DNA from: Diospyros lotus
Lineage: Eukaryota; Streptophyta; Magnoliopsida; Ericales; Ebenaceae
Assembly: GCF_014633365.1 (NCBI RefSeq)
Contig: NC_068340.1
Span: 36,170,328 to 36,234,327, forward strand
Length of the DNA: 64,000 nucleotides
Reading direction: 5' to 3'
In this document: positions 34,701 to 44,600 of the stretch, piece after piece
Numbering within the stretch: position 1 is the stretch's first letter
How the letters are laid out: every line of letters starts with the position of its first letter
Notes under the pieces: model-generated
What the model saw: the letters and a program-made list of their open reading frames with translations, nothing else
Told to the model about the DNA's origin: nothing
The model's database searches: none
Translations under genes and position numbers: made by a program

Positions 34701-37339
34701 CTGCTTTGTATCAGTAGTAAGATTGAGATTATTGTTCCTATGGAATTGCCAAGGGATGGCTGTGGTACTGATTTTTTGGAATCAGATATTTAGCATGCTC
34801 TTTCATTTGGTCTTTTAGATGATTGGAATTGTTAGGACTTTAGTCTAGGGGCTAATTGGTATGGGGCTGTATTCAACACTTGTTTAGATTTTTTGGAGAG
34901 TCAGCCACTATGGGTAAAGGTTGAACAGGATGGTGGAGTGGCTGGAGCCCTCATTAGGGTCAGAATTGTAGTAGCCCTGACTCAAAAAGGGTGTTTTGGT
35001 GGTGTCTCTTAGTGGTGAGTTGTTCTTGAGCTGGATCGAGATACGGATTTACTTGTTACAATCATTGCTCTCCAAGTTGGCATCTTGTCATGTTTTGAAA
35101 ACCCCACACGTCCATTTGGTATGCATTTTGACCAACTAGTCATTATGTTGCTCAGTTGTCACATTTTCAGTTAACTAAAACCCTTAGATGCTGCCATTCA
35201 TTATGCTTTAATTGATTACAACTGTTATTTGGCATTGTTGTCACCTTAGATGACCATTTCTAGTCCTAGACATCACTTGGTGCATACAACTTTGAATGGT
35301 TCAGATTGTTTATTCTGTCCAATTATTGTGACAACTTGGGAGTCAAAACCTCTAAACATTATGCTAGGGAGCATATTTGACCATCATGTTGCTGCAGTTA
35401 AAACTTGTTTGCTTCTAATAGTGTAGGACCATGAATCATCTATTTGACTTTGACCTAGCATTAGTCTTTACCCCGTGGGGGTGTCAACATTATTCCTGTC
35501 TCTCCTTTAATTCCTACTCTGTCCTGGCTCTGGACAAGGCATGCACTCTGGTTTAGTTTTAACTTGTAGAGCTTAGTCTAAGCTCTATGCCGGTACTACT
35601 ACCTTTCACTTGATTAACGTCTCAATGGCAGGATGAGAGCCTTCTCCAAATGTAGTAATTTCACTGTATCTTCCAGGTACTGTCATTTTTCCACCGTATA
35701 TCACCACAATGTTTGGAGGGAAGGTCATGGGTTCGAATTGTGGAAACCAGCTCTTTTCAAAGCAAGGATGGGGCTGTGTAGCCCCCAGGGGCATATCTCT
35801 GCTGGCAATAGGAAGACACGGAAAGTGCTTGTCGGGGTGATGCTCTTGGGGCCCCCCGGTTATGCACCCGTGTTCAAGCCCTAGCCAGTGCGAGGCGCAT
35901 CCCTGATTTAATCTCCTATCATGTTGTGGGGCTGGCAGGTAGGGGGCGCTCGTAATGGTGCGAAACCAAAAAAAAAAAAGGATGGGGCTGTGTACAACAA
36001 CTCTCCTTTGAATTGCCTTGTGCAATGGGGACACCTTTATATCACCATGGTCTAACACTTCATTCCTGCGATCAATATCCACAGACATACCATTTTGTAG
36101 GTTTATGATAAAATTTTATTCCTGTCTTTGTGTCATCACTTCTGGAAGTTGTGGTGATCCCTACCTTGGTCGTACTGAACTCCACTTGACCCAGTTCCTA
36201 ATGGAAGCAGGATATGTAGGCAATTTACATGCTTTTTCTGAGGTTAGTTTCATCACTCCATCACTTACCAGGGGAAAATAAATAAATAAATAAAGACTTA
36301 CTGGATTTCATCACTCTGTCACAATGTCCTCATATTACGGGTATAACAAGCTACTCAATTGTAACTTCTTGATCCAAAAAACATGGGTTGAGTCACCCTA
36401 GGTAGTGAAACTTGTCCTAGTCCAATCAAATGGCCCACTTGAACCAAAGTACCCGACCTGATTCTTGCCTTAAGAGCGGGAATATGTTGGGTCCTAGGTA
36501 TTTTTGTGAGTTCAGTCTTGCATCATTGCATTCTACAATTGCACATCACCTCACAGCATCATTACCTCACTCCAGTCTTGCATCACTGCATGACACGCAC
36601 TTCATGAGTCCCTGTTTATTTGCATTGCATTCAAGCAGAAAATTGTGGCCTAGCTTCTTGTCATCTAGGAAAGCAAAGTGGGAGCCAGAAGTCGAGCTAT
36701 AACTATCATGCATGTATAAAAAAAACTTGGTCTCTTACCTTAGTTCATGAAAACCAAGATTTGACTGGTTATTTTGCAATGCCCCAAAACCATAGGGCAC
36801 ATGGGATGTACTGTCCATGCCATAAAGTGAGCGAATTTATTAAGTGCGGTGGTTGTATGGAATTATGCAAGATTCAAATGCAAGCAGAAAGAGGATCTTA
36901 TATTCTTAATACTCTTGCATCTTTCTATTATTCTTATAATCTTAATACTCTTGCATCTTTCTATTATCTTCATTTTCCCCCTCAACAGTCATGTTTATGT
37001 ATTATTTTTTTTCCTCCTCACAACTTAGCCAAGAGGTAATTGGAAACAGTGACTTCCTATGAACTGCTAGAATTTTGCGTTAACATTTGTTTAGACATTG
37101 GAACATCTGGATGTATGTCCATATGGTATGTTATTTGAGTTCTGACATTTTTGTCATTTTAATTGGTCACAGGAATCATTTTATTCATAACAATTCCTGC
37201 CCTGTACAATAGACATGAAGCCCATGTTGACCGATTTGCTGGTCTGATCCACCAAAAATTTTCAAATCAGTACAAAATAGTGGATGAGAATGTCATTAGA
37301 AGAATCCCACTGAGTTTATCCAAGGACAAAGATTCATGA
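15561..37339 (+). CDS. Reticulon-like protein (RTNLB), complete, with 18-kb intron
   Basis: ER membrane-shaping protein of the reticulon family. Five coding exons: 15561-15699, 16327-16507, 16598-16739, 19125-19194, 37173-37339 (stop TGA), 232 aa, all GT-AG and in frame. Residues 1 to about 46 form an acidic, Ser-rich cytosolic N-terminus. The reticulon homology domain follows: [31 protein letters not shown], a first long hydrophobic hairpin to about residue 103, the conserved loop [33 protein letters not shown], a second hydrophobic pair, then [11 protein letters not shown] and a short tail ending SKDKDS. Two wedge-shaped hairpins are the family's membrane anchor. The first ATG after the upstream stops was taken as start. 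Intron 1 holds a 78-bp duplication of the exon 2 splice acceptor. Intron 4 (19195-37172) holds a nest of retrotransposons but keeps its splice borders. No readthrough into the elements is needed to make the protein. Confidence 0.93.
16227..16382 (+). repeat. 78-bp tandem duplication across a 3' splice site
   Basis: The polypyrimidine tract, AG acceptor and first bases of reticulon exon 2 occur twice. The upstream copy has an acceptor AG at 16247-16248 followed by CTGCTGACTCTGTGCTGTGG. The true copy has its AG at 16325-16326 followed by CTGCTGATGTTGTATTATGG. In the exon frame the upstream copy codes [13 protein letters not shown] and then meets TAA before the true acceptor. Confidence 0.85.
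17062..17235 (-). pseudogene. RTE-type LINE 3' fragment, minus strand
   Basis: The plus strand reads CAATAGCAACAAC followed by TTTAATCCCACTAGGTAGG, TTCAGTTATATGAATTC and, later, CATCTTCCTCTACCTTTTTC. This is the reverse complement of the 3' end of plant RTE LINEs. It lies in reticulon intron 3. Confidence 0.6.
19798..20094 (+). repeat. 5' LTR of element 1
   Basis: 297 bp from TGTCACATTCC to GGGAGCTGACA. It contains a TATATATAAA box near 19925-19935 and a CT-rich stretch at 19980-20015. The matching copy is at 24946-25223. Confidence 0.95.
20097..20108 (+). other. Primer-binding site (tRNA-iMet) of element 1
   Basis: TGGTATCAGATC begins two bases after the LTR end. It matches the tRNA-iMet-complementary site TGGTATCAGAGC with one change. 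Confidence 0.85.
20248..21440 (+). pseudogene. gag relic of element 1
   Basis: Opens at ATG 20248 with a charged N-terminal region. The retrotrans_gag block follows from about 20727 ([28 protein letters not shown]) to 21074. A CCHC-like zinc knuckle ([14 protein letters not shown]) is at about 21332-21375. In-frame stops are at 20317 and 20368 (TAG) and 20727 and 21072 (TGA), and the frame shifts near 20570 and 21240. Non-functional. Confidence 0.85.
21441..24821 (+). pseudogene. pol relic of element 1 (PR-RT-RH-IN)
   Basis: Protease with active-site [11 protein letters not shown] near 21580-21612. Reverse transcriptase from about 22150: [29 protein letters not shown] and the catalytic FDDIL near 22690. 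RNase H with [13 protein letters not shown] near 23130 and YDKEL near 23230. Integrase with the HHCC finger (GGHSRLN to CPIC and RCK, about 23705-23825), then the catalytic aspartate region SMDFVEGL, a degenerate second one ([10 protein letters not shown]) and [12 protein letters not shown]. The end is chromodomain-like ([10 protein letters not shown]). TAG stops at 21647, 22152, 22323, 23296, 23344, 23410, 23416, 23659, 23758, 23812, 23854, 23881, 24109, 24447, 24522 and 24819; TAA at 21689; TGA at 21701; frameshifts near 22660 and 24425. Dead copy. Confidence 0.92.
24926..24944 (+). other. Polypurine tract of element 1
   Basis: AAAAGAGGGGGAGGGGGGG lies one base upstream of the 3' LTR, as required for plus-strand priming. 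Just upstream TTTCTTGGGGACAAGAAA reads FLGDKK, a motif also found at the same place in the element at 25806-31917. Confidence 0.9.
24946..25223 (+). repeat. 3' LTR of element 1
   Basis: 278 bp, TGTCAC to TGACA, collinear with 19798-20094. Missing about 7 bp after CATTCCTAA and a few bases in CT-rich runs. Confidence 0.95.
25921..26433 (+). repeat. 5' LTR of element 2
   Basis: 513 bp. An internal minisatellite of about 27 bp (TTCTACTTGATTTAGGA plus TTCTACTTCAT) has three copies at about 26030-26122. TATAAATATG is near 26241. Confidence 0.92.
26466..26642 (+). pseudogene. gag N-terminus-like ORF of element 2
   Basis: Opens at ATG 26466 just inside the primer site ([16 protein letters not shown]). 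It continues as a glutamine-rich heptad stretch ([17 protein letters not shown]) like the N-terminal coiled coil of plant Gypsy gags. It ends at a TGA, after which acidic sequence ([10 protein letters not shown]) continues in another frame near 26730. Confidence 0.55.
26859..27248 (+). CDS. Unrecognised ORF in element 2 (129 aa)
   Basis: Open from ATG 26859 to TGA 27248. It has no gag or pol motif I know. Composition is Ser/Val-rich with no membrane segment. Coding-like sequence appears to continue in another frame ([20 protein letters not shown] near 27255) and past a TAG at 27400-27402 into the next ORF. A fragment of a captured host gene or diverged gag are both possible. Confidence 0.35.
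   Translation: MSLELDFEVYVVPVTSTFANSSLIYAANMTENPRLLTHTGVFSNSEGSGIASQPNDGGVSSDQFATVKEMEVMVANPFIVYSSSGMVESKAIGTYLPLRLQKQDDHMGLFVNRGVGSPKLVNSGSATAF
27403..28002 (+). pseudogene. Unrecognised basic region fused to Gypsy integrase C-terminus
   Basis: The first part (27403 to about 27690) is Lys/Ser-rich and unassigned. From about 27740 it matches the C-terminal end of plant Gypsy integrases: [20 protein letters not shown], then [10 protein letters not shown] and [19 protein letters not shown]. The upstream integrase core is missing. The ORF runs almost to the purine tract. Confidence 0.6.
28032..28573 (+). repeat. 3' LTR of element 2
   Basis: 542 bp, TGATGC to GCGTCA, collinear with 25921-26433. 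It is longer mainly because the internal minisatellite has four degenerate copies (about 28137-28263) instead of three. Confidence 0.92.
31513..31525 (-). other. Primer-binding site (tRNA-iMet) of element 3
   Basis: The minus strand reads TGGTATCAGAGCC two bases inside the right LTR, an exact tRNA-iMet-type primer site. It fixes the element's orientation as minus. Confidence 0.9.
31528..31917 (-). repeat. 5' LTR of element 3
   Basis: 390 bp, TGTCATGAACC to CGTGACA on the plus strand. Contains a G12 run at 31662-31673 and ATATATATA near 31738. Confidence 0.92.
31983..32339 (-). repeat. Probable solo LTR, minus strand
   Basis: A 357-bp block runs from TGTTAGAACTC to GGACCATGACA with TG/CA ends. 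It is flanked by GTCAT (31978-31982) and GTCAC (32340-32344), a 4-of-5 target-site duplication. The GA-rich interior and overall plan resemble the LTR of element 3. No internal region is present. It lies in reticulon intron 4, 65 bp from element 3. Confidence 0.5.
32340..35719 (+). other. Remainder of reticulon intron 4, no gene found
   Basis: Some open stretches (for example 32556-32819 and 33726-34037) have no motif I recognise, and stops break them. A CT/CA microsatellite is at 33541-33570. Long T-rich AT sequence fills 34030-34420. Confidence 0.5.
35720..36030 (+). repeat. Au-like SINE relic, interrupted by a second SINE
   Basis: GGTCATGGGTTCGAATTGTGG (35728-35747 and following base) contains a B-box and is followed by AAACCAGCTCTTTTCAAAGC. 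After removing 35781-35994 it continues GGGGCTGTGTA, then CAACAACTCTCC. This order matches plant Au SINEs as I remember them. The 5' head and 3' end are not clear. Confidence 0.5.
35781..35977 (+). mobile_element. Poly-A-tailed retroposon with 17-bp target-site duplication
   Basis: A 197-bp insert starts GCCCCCAGGGGCATATC and ends in a short poly-A. It is flanked by identical AAGGATGGGGCTGTGTA at 35764-35780 and 35978-35994. A B-box-like GTGTTCAAGCCCTAG is at about 35872-35886, preceded by a GC-rich GGGGCCCCCCGG. The structure is that of a SINE mobilised by LINE machinery. Family not recognised. Confidence 0.75.
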
Positions 37340-38633
37340 ACCGGGCCATTTGCAGTCACAACTAGTAGCATCGTGTGAATTGCAGACTTATGAAATGGAC
37401 TGGAACTGTTAACTTGGTTCTTTTTCCTGGAATTTGAAAGGCGAATTCTCTTCTGATTCTTGCATGACTCCGTTTTTTCAAATCCTTTACAGAATGGCCT
37501 TCCTTGTAAATAACAGACAGACAGTCTGAATTGTGATCACCTAGTTTTCTTTATTAACATTGTATGAAGCTGCTGTTGGAGGTAGTCTCGCTGTTCTGAG
37601 TTGTGGGCTGGTGCTCGTGAATTTTGTGGAGTATTTTCCTGTGTAAGAAACCAAGCTGGCCTAGCAAAATAGCTTCTGCCAACCAGCGAATCCAAATTGA
37701 ATTTCCATTTCCTTATTTTCTTAATACTCTTGTACCATATGCGGCTTAAAGGCCAAAGGCAATGAAACAATAGAAGCACGCTACACGCTCCAGATGCGCA
37801 CAATGATGGCGTGCATATTGTGGCTCGGTAAAGCGTACTTCTGCTTGATTTGAATGATAATGTCGGAGCCATAAACGACTACATAATTTGCCACCTACAC
37901 TCCGTCCCACTAGCATGGCTTCTCAAGTATTAACTGAATGGTTTGTTCCGATTGTTGAGGAATGTTGTTGTTCCCGTTGCTTCCTTTCCTACTATTTACC
38001 CATCAAGTTATTCAGGGCCATTAACCAAGCGCTGGCCTAGCAGCAGAGGTTTTATTTTTAAGCTTACGGGGGGCAATTGCAACAAGAGTTGGGGAACTCT
38101 CGTCCAATCCAACCAACAATAACAAAACCCCCCAAGCTGGACCATTACATTTTCAAAGCAACCAACAAAAGTTCTGAATTTTTTGAGACATGCCAACTCA
38201 ATGTCTGTGATCCAAAACCAGGACGACTGCTAACCAATTTACCTTCTCTTGCTTCATCTTCCTTTTCCCTCCTTTTCTTTTTACATATCCAAATTCACCC
38301 TGCCACATTTCTGTGTCTTATCAGATTCTTTTTAGTTTGGGGCAAGAGAAGCATCGAACATTAACAGGGGGCTTCAATCTACAAGGCAACAGGCAATCAG
38401 ACGTAACTAAGTACAAATTATTATCACAACCATCTTTTCCAGTAAAAAAGAAACTACAGTACTTTAAGTTCAACTACTGCTTCTAATATGACAAGTCCAC
38501 AAGCTTTTCTTTCTTTCTTTTTTTGCTCGTCATTTGCACAACACTGTTATTTTCAACTTTCGACATTAATATCCACATTCCAGCCTAAAATTCTGCTTCA
38601 CAAGTAACCATGGGGCACTGATGGACATCGTAA
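37340..38633. other. Convergent 3' intergenic region
   Basis: Between the reticulon stop (+) and the macro-protein stop (-). It should contain both 3' UTRs. No further gene or repeat recognised. Confidence 0.6.
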
Positions 38634-41600
38634 TCACTGATCTTGGAGCAATTCATTTGCCTTGTTCAACCAAGCATTGTATATATCATCAGAGAACAGA
38701 ACAAAATGCACCTGCAAAGAGCATTGAGATAAATTTGCAAAGTTCGCAAATAGGATTCACAGCTAAAAAGTAGATTTTTTTTTTTTTTTTTTAAATTTCA
38801 AAAGAATTTTACATATCAAGAGCAGCCTCATGTTTTCTTCTGTTAAAGCAGTCAGATGCTCCCATCTTCTGTTTGGGAAGCAAATTGATGACTAATATGC
38901 AGGCAACTAGTAGTTCAGATATTCTGGGATTTCCAAATGGACCAACACTTTTAAGAACATCAATAACAATTACAACCCTTAATCTCACTAGGTGGGCTGG
39001 CTACATGAATTAGGATATTCATTACAAATTTCTCAACCTCTGAATGGTAAACACTAAAGGGCAACTACAAATGAGAACAAGGCCAAATTAAAGAAAGTGA
39101 GCAGTTCCTTTTCCTTGACTTCAGGGTGGAGTGATGGGGTATGAAAACTCCTTGGTAACATTGGCACAAGGTTATCTGTACTTGGTTGGGTCCAGCAATG
39201 AAATTAGCATTGATAGAAAATTCTATATTTCTTATTACAAAAATATATATACACGTATATTTCCCATAGTTCAAAACTACCCGTCACAAGGATATGGACA
39301 CAAACATAACATGAGGTATGGTAACAACGTACCGAGCCTCTATTCTACTATGTGGAGTCAGCTACATGAATTTTATCTTTCCACTTATTTCAATCTAGTC
39401 TTATCTTCTATAAGGCACACAAAATTAATATTGAGCCTAAGTGTCTCCACCAAAATTTTCTTGTTCCCCTCTTTTGCTAAATACTTATTCCATTCCAAAA
39501 TTCTCCTTGTAGGAGCCTCTATAGGCTTTCTTCTTACATGACCAACAATCTCAATTGTGTCTCACACATCTTATCTTTAATAAGAGCCACTTTGACCTTG
39601 TCATCAATAACCTCATTTATAATTTTATATATATATATATATATACATATATATATTTCATATAGTTGCCTATCCATCTTATCATACACATCTCAATTAC
39701 ACTTATGTTGGTGCTTTATTGCCCAACATTCTATGCTATACAACAAATTTGGTCTTATTTACTGTCTTACAAAATTTCCCTTTTTTCCTTAATAGAATCT
39801 TTCTATCAAATAAAATGACATACACTTTTCTATTTTAACCATCATATCTTAATTCTATGGATAACATCCTCATTAATGGCCCATTTTTTTGAATATGGTG
39901 ATTTTTAAAAAAAGGGAAACAAATACAAGGTTACAACATCACCACCAAAATTATCGAAAAATAACTTTAGATCCATAATAGATATATACACATCATTCAA
40001 CATTAGAGGTGATCCCAGTGTACGAGGCTCTTGTATTGTGGGCTATAGGGAAGGTCATTTGTAAGCAGCCTTACCATTGCTTAATGCTTAGAAATGAAGT
40101 TGATTATTAACTTAAACCTATGATTGCCAAGTCACAATGGAGCAACCTTACTATTGCACCAAGGGTGAGTTGCTATATTTTTTGAAGTTCTAGTTAGGAT
40201 CAATTGCTTCTTTTTTTTTTTTTTTTTTTTTACCAAAAAACTTATTGCATTTGTAGATTTTACCACTAAAAGCTTCTAAGAGATCCCTTAAAAACACTTT
40301 TGTGTCCTCAAGTGTGTCCAAATATCCACAAATTTAACAATTGTATCCATCACGTAACGTAGACATGTCCAAAAATGAAGTAATAATACAATACTAAAAC
40401 ATGCCATTTAGTGTATCTAGCATGTAACCAAAGCGTTCACATATAAATGGGTAAAATGTGTACAACATCCCAAATGTGTTTGTGCTTCCCCAAGCAATAA
40501 TGGTTAAACACTGATAATAACTTCTCTTTCCACAAAAAGAAACCTTTAAATCTTCTATTCTGGATAAGTACACTTCATTATTCATGAAGATGCTATTTTA
40601 GTTTAAGTTCCAGCTTATGAGGTCACATTTGTTTATCCTTTTTTAATAAAGCATCACACCAGGGAAATGCGAACAATGGTTAAAGCATGAATAAAAGTAA
40701 ATCAACCAAATAAAGCATGCAGCATCCCAGCTGGAAAGTGAAAGAAAGACTGCCATCACATAAAGCAATTAAAGGACATGTTGTACCTCCTTCAAGCCAT
40801 TTGCAAACAGTCTAACTGTAGATAGAGCTACAGAGGCAGCTTCATCAATAGGATACCTGAAAAATGTCAAATGTAAAGTGGCCATGTAACTCTCCATAAA
40901 CACCAAGAACAAAATATTAAAAGCAATTGGTATGGCCATTCATAATGTGTGGATTAAAAAAGTTTTTAAACATAAGATCCCATCCATTTATTTTCTATGT
41001 TGAAAAGCTTTAACATCCTAATAATTTGTACTTGACGTGATGTCACCTAATGCTTTGTTTGAGAGAAAGAGCAGTTAGGAGAAGGAAAGGTACATAGTGT
41101 AAAGGGAGGGAAGAAGGGACGTAAAAGTTGTTACTTTCCCTAGGGAACATAAAAAAGGTAATATAGCTTCACTTTCTTTGAATAAAAGAATGGGAGGTGA
41201 GTGAATGGTATCTACAACACCCCCCCCCCCAAAAAAAAAAAAAAAAAAAAAAATCAAAGGGCCATTTTGTCTCTCTCTCTCTCTCTCAAATTTTCACTAT
41301 TTCTCGATAAACCTGAATTTTTTTTAGGTTAGCTCATGTGTACCTCATATCATATGTGCCCTAACAAGAAGCCTTGGAGCAGGGTTTGGCTGTAGTATTC
41401 ATTGGTGGTTGATAGGCCTTTCGATGGGTTGTTTCTAAGCTTTGGTCAGCTAAGCCGTGCTTAAAATGGTTAACCTCTGTGTGTGTGTGTTTTCTGGTCC
41501 AAACCCTGAACCATTTCTGTCACACACAAAACCCTAATACCCCTTCGTGTCAAGACCTATCCTCTCGGTTATACTTATATTCCTATCCACCAAAGCCCTC

Positions 41601-44600
41601 CCTCCACTGTTGCACACTCATGGCCACCCTATAGAGACATGGCTAGGCAAGGCAAGCTCAACCTCCCATGGTTGGTGGTCACCATCAAAGGTAGATGACA
41701 TCCCCCATCACTAGCTTGCAAATGCCTCACATCATGCAAATGCATGCACCCACTCACCTATGTGTGCTCTCCTGCTTCTTGAAAATCCTGCGGCCATTGG
41801 GGAATTAGAAAATCCTAATTGGGCTTTTTGGAATCTCGGAGGGTGTTTGGTTACAAGGTGGTGGTTGTTGCTCTATTTTAGGTTTCGCTTGTTGGGGATT
41901 TCATAACTAAGTTATGCTAACCCCAACTCCAGGCAAGCCACCATGGGCCTGCTCGCAGTCCATGGTTGAGGCCCAACTAAGCCAAGTCATTAACCTAAAT
42001 TTGTCGATGCCCAAACAAGCTAACCAATGCTAGTTAGGTCCATAATTCCAACCAACTTGACTCAACCATCAATTCAACTCGTTGGTCTGATGATTCAACT
42101 GGTTGACCTGACCTATTAACCTGTTGACCAACCTATTGATCAGTGACCACTAACATCAAAGCTAACCAAACAACTGCCCCCACATTATTTTTCATGCTCA
42201 TTAATTTGCATTACAAGTAGTAGAAACACTAGGTATGGGTCAATAGGTATTATTTTAGAAGCTAGAACATTTTATTTCATTAGTTATTGCATTCTTCTTT
42301 TGATTTAGTCATATTTTATGATAGGTGATCCAGGTCCATCCAAGGTTGGATCCAATTGACCCATAAACTACATCATAATAACGTGTAGATAGCATGAGTT
42401 AGATGTTTATTTTTCTATCTTGCAGATCATGGCATTTATCATGCCATCTAATTTAATTATATGTTGTACACTTATTATATAAGATTTTCCCACTTGACTT
42501 TTTTCTGATATATCCTTTCTTTTCTGTGTCTACACATCTTAACTTGACACCTGATACGTATCCAAATCTCATCATTGACTATGTTATACATGGTTTTATG
42601 ATTGACTTATGTTACCTGCATTGCTAGGAACTTATGTTTATTTTCTAACTTCATTGCAAGTATTCCATTAAGAACATTTTATGCTAACAACAGGTGATGT
42701 TTGCAGTTGGTACACCAATTCCACTCTAGTTAGCAAGGGAGCTGCTAACCATGTGCGTAGGACAACATGTGGCTCAATTTATATTTCAGGGGATGGTCCA
42801 TTTCATAGTGGATTATTGTTCACATGTATACTCCCTATCTATGCACTTTCTTTCCGTGTGCATGCTTCACAAACAATTCCCTCATCCCATGCACATTTAC
42901 TGATCTTGCAGATTATGTGCATTAAACATTTTATTGCATTCAGGCTTATTTCCCCTGCATCATAATGCATTCTATCTGCACACTCTGTTTGTTTAACATT
43001 TTCAGATTCACATACTCAAGTTAGATCCATTCTACCAATCATAGCAACTGTTGTGGTAGGATGTGACCAATCCTTGGGTTCACTAGACCATAGTAGGCAC
43101 ACTTTTGGAAATGTATACTAACCAATCAGACAGATACTATGAGTTAGTTTTATTCACTATACAATTTGTAATGTGTATATTTCTACAGCTGGCTATTTGA
43201 CTTCTGGCATGTATGTTATGACTTAAATATCTGGTAGCTGACCGATTAAATGTTCAGACAGTTCTGTTGGCATTATATTAAAAATAATGAATTAGAGGTT
43301 ATTCAGTTATATGATCGGTCTTGTTTATTAGTCCATGGTTATTTATGATTGTGAATGTTGTTAGATGCTGTTTTGACATCATCTAATGCTTGCTGACCGT
43401 TGGTGGATCCCATTGTGCCATTAGGGGGCAACACCAGACGCCAGTCATGTCCTCCAATTTGAGGTCGTGACACCCCTTCTCTTCCATGACAAATTGCTCT
43501 CTCAACTCCATTTCCCTTGGTATCCTCCATCCAAACAAGGGGTAAATTGATGAATGATGCATTCACATATAATCAACTCAAGTTAAGGAGGTCCAGGTCT
43601 CCTAGTAATCCCTCCAAGACGATTTATAATATATGTGCAAGAGATGTGAGGAGGGCAACTGGAAAAGTTCATAAAATCATTGCCCTTTAAATAGTACAAA
43701 CTTTTAAGAAGTTACAATTCATTTAGTTAACTCACCGAAATACACCGCATGATATGGCAGGAAATGCAACATATTGAATGTTGTTCTCTATGGCAACACG
43801 CAAACTATTTCTGTAACAAATTAAGGTAAAAAAGAAAATATTAAAGAAATGACAAAACAACACAAATAAAAGTATTACAAGTATACATAGTGAAGTATAG
43901 GCAGAAATTTACTACCTGTACGCGTTTGTTAAAGAAGCTTCAGGATTACTATCAGCATCATATATTGGCCCAACAGTGTGAATTACATGAGATGCGGGTA
44001 ATCTAAAGCCTCTGCATAAACAGAACATCTTAGCCCACTAACAGTGCTTATATCTACAAACTTGTATAATACAACAGCTATGATGGAACTGAAATAGGAA
44101 AACCTACGGTGTAATCCTTGCTTCTCCAGTCGGGCAGCGAACTCCAGGTTGGACTTCTGGTACTTCATAGCATGCTGCTCGAAGTTCGGGACCAGCAGCA
44201 GCATGAATGGCTATGACAAGACAGACACTTATCAACCGTTCATAACAAAAAATGATTACTAGGAAATAATAAGAGACTTACCTCCATCAGCTCCACCACC
44301 TCCAAGCATCAGTTGGTTTGCAGGATTAACCTATAAGAATGTTGATAGTGATACAAGTTTAAAAAAGGACAGATGAATAAAAAAGAAAAGAAAAAAAAAA
44401 AAAAAAAGAAGGTTGTGCAAGCAAACACTGACCCAGTAACTTGAATTCAAAACACTTAAAATTTCATAGAGAACTTGCATATGGTTTTAACCCCTAAAAA
44501 TAGCTATGTAAGGGCTGAAAGGTGAAAAATACATGCAGCCAAATTTTAGGAGCCCAAAGCATAAAATAAACTGCATTATATATAGTTTCATAATTATCTA

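Noticed and set aside
43339..43566. 75-codon minus-strand frame
   Set aside because: It overlaps the start of the suspected LTR relic at 43472 and has no protein motif.
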